Below the pieces are notes generated by a model. The model was not told the origin of the DNA. It saw only the letters and a list, made by a program, of their open reading frames with translations, and searched no databases. Below, piece by piece: positions 57,540-64,000 of a DNA stretch of 64,000 bases. Source of the stretch: Prorocentrum cordatum (taxonomy: Eukaryota; Sar; Dinophyceae; Prorocentrales; Prorocentraceae); the NCBI GenBank assembly GCA_963575745.1, contig CAUYUJ010007446.1:1249816-1313815 (forward strand). The letters run 5' to 3'. Both the position numbers and the translations under genes were made by a program. Numbering within the stretch: the stretch's first letter is position 1; the number at the start of each line of letters is the position of its first letter.

Positions 57540-59110
57540 TATAGAGCCACGAAGCGTGTGAGTGGTGTACCAAAACTTGTCTGGTGGGCGCATGCGAAAG
57601 CAGCCGCTGGGGCCGTCGGTGGAATTCCCCATGGTGCCACGAAGCGCGTGAGAGGTGTGCCGGGATAGGTGCGGTGGGCGTAGCCAGTGAGACCGTCAGT
57701 GTTGCTCCCTCGTTATGGGGCCACGAAGCGTGTGAGTGGTGTGCCGGAATGGGTGCGGTGGGCGCATGCGAGCGCAGCCACTCGCGCCATCGGTGGAGCC
57801 CCCTATGGGGCCACGAAGCGTGTGAGGGGTGCAGGAATGTGCGTAGGTGACGCATGCGGGCGGTGGCGCTGGGGCCTTCGCTGGAGCTCCCAATGGGGCC
57901 ACGAAGCGTGCGAGGGGTGTGCCGACATGGGTGTGGGTGACGCATGCGGGCGGTGGCGCTGGCGCCTTGGGTGGAACTCGCTGTGGGGCCACGAAACGTG
58001 TGAGGGGTGTGCCGACATGGGTGTGGGTAACGCATGCGGGCGGTGGCACTGGGGCCTTCGGTGGCGCTCCCTATAGGGCCACAAAGCGTGTGAGAGGTGT
58101 GCCGAAATGGGTGTGGGTGACGCATGCGGGCGGTGGCATTGTCGCCTTCGGTGGATTTCCCTGTGGGGCCACGAAACGTGCAGAGGTTTGTGCCGAAACG
58201 GGTGAGGGTGACGCATGCGGGCGGTGGCGCTGGCGCCTTGGGTGGAGCTCCCTGCGGGGCCACGAGACGCATGAGGGGTGTGCCGGAATGGGTGTGGGCG
58301 ACGCATGCGGGCGGTGGCACTGGGGCCTTCGGTGGAACTCCCTATGGGGCCATGACGCGTGTGAGGGGTGTGCCGACATGGGTATGGGTGACGCATGCGG
58401 GCGCCCGGGCCCTCGCTGGAGCTCCCTATGGGGCCACAAAGCGTGTGAGGGGTGTGCCGAAACAGGTGTGGGTGACGCATGCGGGCGGTGGCACTGGCGC
58501 TTTCGGTGGAGCTCCCTGTGGGGCCATGAAACGTGGAGAGGGTTGTGCCGAAACGGGTGTGGGTGACACATGCGGGCGGTGGTACTGGCGCCTTCGGTGG
58601 AGTTCCCTATGGGGCCACGAAACGTGTGAGGAGTGTGCCGAAACAGGTGTGGGTGACGCATGCGGGCGGTGGTGCCAAGGCCCTCGTTGGAGCTCCCAAT
58701 GGGGCCACGAACCGTGCGAAGGGTGTGCCGGCATGGGTGTGGGTGACGCATGCGGGCGGTGGCACCGGCGCCTTGGGTGGAGCTCCCTGTGGGGCCACGA
58801 AACGTGTGAGGGGTGTGCCGACATGGGTGTGGGTGACGCATGCGGGCGGTGGCACTGGGGCCTTCGGTGGCGCTCCCTATAGGGCCACAAAGCGTGTGAG
58901 AGGTGTGCCGAAATGGGTGTGGGTGACGCATGCGGGCGGTGGCATTGTCGCCTTCGGTGGATTTCCCTGTGGGGCCACGAAACGTGGAGAGGGTTGTGCC
59001 GAAACGGGTGTGGGTGACGCATGCGGGCGGTGGCACTGGGGCCTTCGGTGGGCCACGAAACGTGTGAGAGGTGTGTGCCGAAACGGGTGTGGGTGCCGCA
59101 TGCGGGCGGT
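57540..59110 (+). repeat. 90-bp minisatellite array 2, about 17 units, with higher-order repeat
   Basis: Monomer: GTGGGTGACGCATGCGGGCG, GTGGCACTGGGGCCTTCGGT, GGAGCTCCCTATGGGGCCAC, GAAGCGTGTGAGGGGTGTGC. It is related to array 1 in the same orientation. The distinctive unit with GGCATTGTCGCCTTCGGTGG occurs at about 58134 and 58940, 806 bp apart, and its neighbours match too, indicating a nine-unit higher-order repeat. The first units (57540-57800) are diverged and array-1-like. Frames to about 500 codons on both strands are repeat translation. Confidence 0.95.
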
Positions 59111-59142
59111 GGATAGGGGGGGGCGAGGAGGAGTGAGTGACG

Positions 59143-59192
59143 CGGAACGTTGTCTTCAAAATGAGGACCCAACACCGCAGGATGGTTGGGAA
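59143..59192 (+). repeat. Conserved block downstream of array 2
   Basis: TTCAAAATGAGGACCCAACA and CCGCAGGATGGTTGGGAA match 22463-22509, the block after array 1, in position and orientation. Confidence 0.88.
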
Positions 59193-59329
59193 CAGAGGTG
59201 GTCTCCCATTGCCGAACATAGAAGATGGTCGGCGTTGGGGGTGGGGGTTCCCAAAAACTCCCTTCATATGTGCGTGCACACGCACACAGACACGGCAGGA
59301 AATGACCCGTTGGAACACGAAGGTCTGAG

Positions 59330-59690
59330 AATCCTCAATCGTGCCAAACACATTCGGGGGACCCCATCGCCGCGAATCAAATTTACTGTTGCGTCCTGGC
59401 GATCCCGACCCGTGCCAGAACAACGTTCCTGAGACTTGGTGCGCCCTGACAACCCTAAATCGTGCCGGAACACCATCCGTGGCATGCCAACCACGCAAAT
59501 CCTTCAAACTGGTGTAAACTTGTAAGACGAATGTGCGCGGCGCTATGGCGAGAGCCACATATTGAACATGAGTCGCCCTCACTCAGCCAAGCTCCTGCAA
59601 ACTTGCAAAATTCATGTGCGCGGAGCTACGGCGACAGGCACATTTTGACAACGACCCGCCTCCACGTGAACCAGCTCCAATATCTCAAAC
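59330..59690 (-). repeat. Left arm of a diverged inverted repeat
   Basis: GTTGCGTCCTGGCGATCC and CCGTGCCAGAACAACGTTCCT (around 59390-59430), then two units with ATGTGCGCGG-GCTA-GGCGA-AG-CACAT (59531, 59613). The reverse complement, in reversed order, lies at 60370-60880. Confidence 0.75.
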
Positions 59691-60365
59691 GCTAGGGTCA
59701 TAATGGTGAGGAAATCTGAAGGGGAACGCCCCGGTCAACCCTGCTGACCTGTATCGGGGTGCGATCAGGAGGGACTGTTTATGATGACTGTGTATGAGGA
59801 AGGGGCTGGAGGAGAAGGAGCAGGAGGAGGAGAAGGACGAGGAGGAGGAGGAGGAGGAGGAGGAGGAGGAAAAGGAGGACGAGGAGGAGAAGGAGGGAGG
59901 AGGGGGAGGAGGGAGGAGGACCAGGAGGAGAGCCAGAAGGAGAGGCCTGGCCCCACCGACCTTCGCAACGCGGGCCCGGCGTCCGCCACGGCAGCCGCCG
60001 CGGCGCGCGGCGCCGCCGCGGGCGCGTCGCCAGCCGCCGCGGCCGCCTCGGGCAGCAGCCCGGCGGCGGCCTGCGGAGCTCCCTCCTCTCCTCTTCCTTT
60101 CCATCCCCTCTCCTCCCCTCCCCCATCTTCCTCCCCTCCCCGTCCTTTTCATCCTCCTCGTCGCCTCATCCTCCTGCTCCTCCTCCTGCTCCCAACCCTC
60201 TTTTTCCATCCTCCCCCCTTTTCCCCCTGCCCTTCCTCCTTCCATTCCCTTTCTGTGTGGGTAACTCCTCCCTGTCTTACCCCGAGGCCAGTCGGAAGGG
60301 CGGGCCAAGCGTTTCGCCTGAGGCTTCCTTACCACTTATGAGCCTGAAACTCAGAAACCTGCAAC
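59691..60365. other. Spacer of the inverted repeat: GGA, GC-rich and TCC tracts
   Basis: GGA/GAG tract 59795-59935; GC-rich CGGCGCCGCCGCGGGC-type sequence 59960-60075; C/T-rich tract 60080-60250. Frames are low-complexity; no gene called. Confidence 0.7.
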
Positions 60366-60369
60366 CTGA

Positions 60370-60900
60370 CAAATGGAGAGCGGGTTGTTTTCAACATGTG
60401 GCTCTCGCCTTAGCGCAGCGCACACTCGTCTTAAACATTTGCCAGACCATCACGGAGTTAGGGCGAGCAGTTTTCAAAATGTGGCTCTCGCTTTAGCACC
60501 GCGCGCATTCATTCTAAAAAGTTACAAGAGTTCGCGGATTTAGTGCAGGCGGTTGGTTCTCAACATGTGGCTCTTGCCTGAGCGCCGCGCGCATTTGCTT
60601 TGAACATGTGCAACTATTTCACGAATTGCGGGCGGGCAATTTTCAAACTGTGGCTCTCGCCTGGCCCCGCGCACATTTGTTTTAAAAGTTTACACGAGTT
60701 TCACGGGACCTCACCGGGTAACGTACCATAACTGATATTTGGGAACGATTCAGGATTGTCAGGGCGCAAGTTGATTCGCGGTCTCGAAATCCCAGGAATG
60801 GTGTTCTGGCACGGTTCAGGATCGTCGAGACGCAACAATCACAGTGACTCGTGGCGGTGAAATCCTGAGAAGGGTCCTTTTGGAGCGCTTCAGGATCTTT
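60370..60900 (+). repeat. 85-bp tandem repeat (4 units) and right arm of the inverted repeat
   Basis: AACATGTGGCTCTCGCCTTA-type units start near 60392, 60477, 60562 and 60646, each continuing CGCCGCGCGCATTTG... then ACGGATTTAGGGCGG-like sequence. Beyond them, GGTGTTCTGGCACGGTTCAG and GATCGTCGAGACGCAAC (60800-60836) complete the inverted order. Confidence 0.82.
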
Positions 60901-60949
60901 TCACGATTATTCCCAACGGTACACTTTTCCAAGTGGAAATGAAACCTTG

Positions 60950-61205
60950 TAGGTGCCTACGAAAAAAGGGAGGAGCTTGACGAGAGGGTGTGTTCCAACA
61001 CCATTGATGAATCTTGGGTTTGCACTGGTCCTCCTCCTCCTCCTCCTCCTTCTCTCCCCTTCCCTTGCCCCTCCCTCCTCTTCCCCCTCCTCCCCCTCTC
61101 TCCCCCTTCTCTCCCTCCCCCTCCCTGCCCCCCTTCCGGCCCACCTCCCCTACCTCTCCCTCTCCTCCCATCGCCCCTCTTCCATCTCTCCCCCCTCTGC
61201 TCTTG
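60950..61205 (+). repeat. TCC-rich tract with upstream stub
   Basis: GATGAATCTTGGGTTTGCAC then TGGTCCTCC leads into (TCC)n and C/T-rich sequence; compare 29070-29100. Confidence 0.75.
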
Positions 61206-62240
61206 ATGGATGAGCCTAGGCAGCCGTTGCCATGGCTCAGCCGCCCCACTCCCTCCTCGCCCTCCCCTGAGATTGAGGTTGAGGCGTGGGAGGGCGCTCG
61301 CTGTAAACATCTGCACACCTGCACCCAGTTCGGCCAAGCACATCCTAGGCAAAATGTCGAAATTTACATTCAATCATACGGAATAACTGCACACCAACAA
61401 CAATCCCGACCTTAGAAACATGTATGTATCATCGGTGTTTGGTCCTCGGCTGATATAACCATGACATTGACATGGGGCGAAATTTGCCGAGCACCACATC
61501 TGCTGGCGGTCGTGGTCCTCCTCCCGCTTTCTTTCTGTCAGCCCGTCCTCCTGCTCCCCACTTTCTGGTTGAAAGCGGGAGGACGAAAGATTGCTCCTGC
61601 AATGGACGGCAGCCAGACGCACTCTAGAGCGAGGCGGGCGGCTGGCTAAGCAACGGGGCGCACCGGGCCCCTCAGGTAACGTTGAAATTCTTCACACATT
61701 CGTCCAACTCCGTCTGAAAATGGCGAGCGCCTCGTGATATTTTATTAACGGGGTGACAGAGCCTAGATTCAGGCAAATGCCCATTAACAAATAGACGCAC
61801 ATGAAGCGAGACGGAAAGACAGACAGAGAGACAGACAGCAGAGGGGGAGGAGGGAGGAGTGACACGAGGACGGCCCAGCCACCTGGTGACGTGACGGGCA
61901 CAGCATTGGCTGGTGTTCGGGCAGGGAAGGGGATGAGTGGACTCGCTGTGCCCTGAGCAATTCAAACTATCCACGCAGGGGCACTGGGCATGAGTTGCTC
62001 CGACGGAAGGACCCCGCATGATAATTCCCGAAGCGAATCTGAAAATAACCCTCATCGCCGTCCTTGTGAATGCCGGGGCTCTCTTCCTGTCTTCTCATCG
62101 CCTTCGTCCTTTTTCGCCCCTGGCGGACGCCCTCCTCTGTCGCCCCCTGCTCTGCCTCTCCCTCTTGGCCCCGCTCCCCCATCCACTTGCCCCGCCTCTC
62201 TGGCAAGGGCGCGCAATCGATGTTCCTCGTGAAGCACGAC
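61206..62240. other. No feature recognised
   Basis: Unique-looking sequence with short frames on both strands. A GACAGACAGAGAGACAGACA-type patch lies at 61815-61845. Confidence 0.4.
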
Positions 62241-62254
62241 CCAGAGGAAGCACG

Positions 62255-62420
62255 CCTCGTCCTGCTCTTCCTCCTCCTCCTCCTCCTCCTCCTCCTCCCT
62301 CGTACCTGAAATGGATACGTGCAGCCCGAAAAACATTGCACGACCCTCGCCTCCTCCTCCTCCTCCTCCTCCTCCTCCTCTTCCTCGTTCTCCTCGTTTT
62401 CCTCCTCCTCCTCCCCGAAG
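62255..62420 (+). repeat. Two TCC microsatellites
   Basis: TCC runs at 62267-62300 and 62350-62415, separated by about 45 bp of non-repeat sequence. Confidence 0.9.
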
Positions 62421-62439
62421 AAGGAGACGACTAATACAG

Positions 62440-63100
62440 ACATTAGATGGCCCGCTCGCATTCAAACATGAAGCGCGGGCCCCACAAGGATGGGCTCCCG
62501 CTCGAGAATCCCTCGCGATTCATAAACACACGCGACTTCAGCTCGGGACTTCTTCCACATTCAGGCCTGGGGAGCCCAATAATGACGGCAGTTGCATGAC
62601 TTGGATGACCCGTTCGGATGCGAACAAAAGGTGCGAGCCCCAGAAGGCAAGGCTCCCGGCTGAGACGTCCTCGCGACCGCTCGGATTCGAACATGGAGGT
62701 GGGGACCCCATACGGAGGGGCTCCCGTTCGAGACTTCCTCGCGATTCGGTCACAGACGAGTCTCCCGCTTGAGACTTCCTCCAGATTCAGGCCTCAAGAG
62801 CCCAAACATGAGGAAAGTTGCAATCTTGAGGATTGTCGCCTCGGACTCATAACATCAAATGTGGGCCCCGTAAGGAGCGGGCTCCCGCCAAAGACTTCCT
62901 CGCAATTCACTCACCGACGAAACTCCCGCTTGAGAGTTCCTGCATGTTCAGGCAGGAGGAGCTCAAGAGTGACGTCAGTTACAGGTTTAAGGACGACCCG
63001 CTCGGAATAGCAACATGATCTGCGGGCCCCGTAAGGAGCGGGCTCCCGCCAGAGACTTCCTCGCAATGCACTCGCCGACGAGGCCCAGGAGCAGCAGCAG
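62440..63100 (+). repeat. Degenerate repeat of about 145 bp, 4-5 copies
   Basis: Each copy has GGCCCCGTAAGGAGCGGGCT or a variant, CCCGC-CGAGACTTCCTCGCG, ACTCCCGCTTGAGACTTCCT and TTCAGGCC...GAGCCCAA. Copies begin near 62450, 62600, 62680, 62855 and 62995; some are truncated. GGGCCCC and GGAGCGGGCTCC form small hairpins. Confidence 0.85.
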
Positions 63101-63383
63101 GGGGGGGGGGCAGGGAGACTGGAGGAAGAGCAGACCTGCGGAGATCCACGAAGATCCCCGGTCACCTCCAGAGGCTTGCAAAAAGGCCCGGGAAGCCCCT
63201 CAAACATCGACCCTCGAACTTCGAGAAACCGTTGCACGGACACCTGCCAGGGTCCACCCTGACTGGTTTTTCGGGCTGCGACGTTCAAACACTTTCAGAA
63301 CGACGACCTGGAGCCTCGAACTTGGATCAGAATCCGCTCAACATCACAAGGTTCCTGCTGGCTTTTCTTTCGTATCGGATTGA
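63101..63383. other. No feature recognised
   Basis: A G run at 63100-63109, then unique-looking sequence with no motif-bearing frame. Confidence 0.35.
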
Positions 63384-63560
63384 TTTCTGACGGCTTCCCC
63401 GGGCCAGAAACGGGCTCCAGCAGAAGCCAAAATTAGAGAAGACCTCCAGCGCTGTTTGGACGCTCGGAACGGGTACGGGGAAGATCGCTACGATGCCCAA
63501 CAACACATGTTGTCCAAAGCCGGCAGCGGCCGCTGTTGGGCAGACGGCCTTCTGCCTTAA
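63384..63560 (+). CDS. Short coding-like fragment of unknown identity
   Basis: After the TGA at 63381-63383 a 58-codon frame without ATG reads PGQKRAPAEAKIREDLQRCL, DARNGYGEDRYDAQQHMLSK and ends at TAA 63558-63560. Its amphipathic composition looks coding, unlike the neighbouring repeats. I do not recognise the family. It may be a retroelement fragment or chance. Confidence 0.2.
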   Translation, partial: FLTASPGQKRAPAEAKIREDLQRCLDARNGYGEDRYDAQQHMLSKAGSGRCWADGLLP

Positions 63561-64000
63561 ATGGGCAACGTCCGCAGCGGTGCCGACAGCGAGTCTTGTT
63601 CAATATGAACAACAAATCATCAGGAAATGCGGTCAGTTTTTGTACTCATTCTTTCCGTACCCTTTTCGAACGTCCCGAACTGTTCTTCCATCCTCGCACT
63701 CCGAAACTCAGATCTCGATCAGAGAGGAACTGCCGCAGCCGCATCCTCCGCCTCTTCCACGACTCCCCTCCTGCACGGCAAGGGGCCGACGACGACGACC
63801 TGGCCGACGCGACGACGCCGCCCAAGGCGCTGGCGCCGCCGACGTCGACGCCGCCGCCGCCGACGACGGCGGCGACGGCCGCGACGGAGGAGTCGACTTC
63901 GCCAACGGCGACGACGCCGAGGACCTCGCTGGCGACGACGCCGTTGCCGACGACGCCAGCGCCGAAGACGACGACGGCGGCAGCAGGCCGCCAGCGTGGC
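63493..64000 (+). CDS. Open frame running off the right edge (hypothetical)
   Basis: From ATG 63493 the frame is open for 169 codons to the window end: MPNNTCCPKPAAAAVGQTAF at the start, later an Asp/Ala/Gly-rich acidic part (VDFANGDDAEDLAGDDAVAD) with strong C-ending codons. A competing frame from ATG 63605 (MNNKSSGNAVSFCTHSF) is also open for 132 codons to the edge. The GAC/GCC-rich composition from 63780 favours chance openness in several frames. No family is recognised. A decision needs the sequence to the right. Confidence 0.22.
   Translation, partial: MPNNTCCPKPAAAAVGQTAFCLKWATSAAVPTASLVQYEQQIIRKCGQFLYSFFPYPFRTSRTVLPSSHSETQISIREELPQPHPPPLPRLPSCTARGRRRRPGRRDDAAQGAGAADVDAAAADDGGDGRDGGVDFANGDDAEDLAGDDAVADDASAEDDDGGSRPPAW

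Noticed and set aside
57847-59582. Long open frames (239-503 codons) on both strands in the 90-bp array
   Set aside because: Near-90-bp monomers keep frames open by periodicity. Both strands are equally open and the peptides are pure repeats.
62675-62700. GGATTCGAAC resembling a tRNA T-arm / pol III B box
   Set aside because: No matching A box or cloverleaf on either strand at the right distance; the motif belongs to the 145-bp repeat.
63708-63905. Ser/Ala/Pro-rich minus-strand frame at the right edge
   Set aside because: It is antisense to the GAC/GCC-rich stretch, with low complexity and no motif.

Overview
The window looks like nuclear, gene-poor DNA of a dinoflagellate. The decisive evidence is the dinoflagellate spliced-leader (DinoSL) sequence at the 5' end of three separate non-LTR retroelements (36239-36260 minus, identical to my recalled consensus; 51752-51773 plus, 1 mismatch; 10392-10413 plus, 2 mismatches). 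I know of no other group with this leader. The enormous load of GC-rich micro- and minisatellites and the absence of any recognisable host gene fit that. The lineage may be Prorocentrum-like, but that is inference from general resemblance only.

Layout. 1-9.3 kb: tandem repeats (151-bp, 42-bp, 101-bp), GAG tracts, an AAGAGGCCCC minisatellite, AATCACAGACC arrays and a GATC-rich block. 9.68-10.29 kb: an orphan retroelement-type domain ORF. 10.39-16.4 kb: LINE element 1 (+), broken by several frameshifts, followed by about 480 bp of (TCC)n. 17-20 kb: segmental duplications, one 100-N assembly gap inside a TCC tract, and short arrays. 20.6-22.8 kb: a second, broken copy of the orphan domain, split by a 90-bp minisatellite array. 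22.8-29.9 kb: dispersed minisatellite families, TATA/GATA tracts and TCC tracts. 29.95-36.26 kb: LINE element 2 (-), almost intact, with one in-frame stop in ORF2. 36.3-43.5 kb: microsatellites and a 1.4-kb repeat unit built around (GAC)n. 43.6-47.3 kb: duplicated modules with (GGATT)-type and very long (TAG)n tracts. 47.3-51.7 kb: low-complexity sequence without recognisable genes. 51.75-57.47 kb: LINE element 3 (+), heavily decayed. 57.5-59.1 kb: a second 90-bp array related to the one at 21-22 kb. 59.3-60.9 kb: a large diverged inverted repeat. 61-64 kb: TCC tracts, a roughly 145-bp repeat and an open frame running off the right edge.

How the parts work together. The only functional theme I can support is retrotransposition. 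All three LINEs have the same plan: ORF1 with a RanBP2-like zinc finger and coiled coil, then ORF2 with APE-type endonuclease, reverse transcriptase, a Cys/His knuckle, RNase H and a C-terminal Cys/His module ending in LRGLHP. Each begins with a DinoSL that directly abuts a TCC/GGA microsatellite, as expected if trans-spliced mRNA was reverse transcribed into such tracts. Element 2 has three tandem leader remnants, a record of repeated cycles of trans-splicing and re-insertion. Most other long reading frames are repeat translations, often open on both strands, and are not genes. No alignment or search was run; homology and percent-like statements are by eye.
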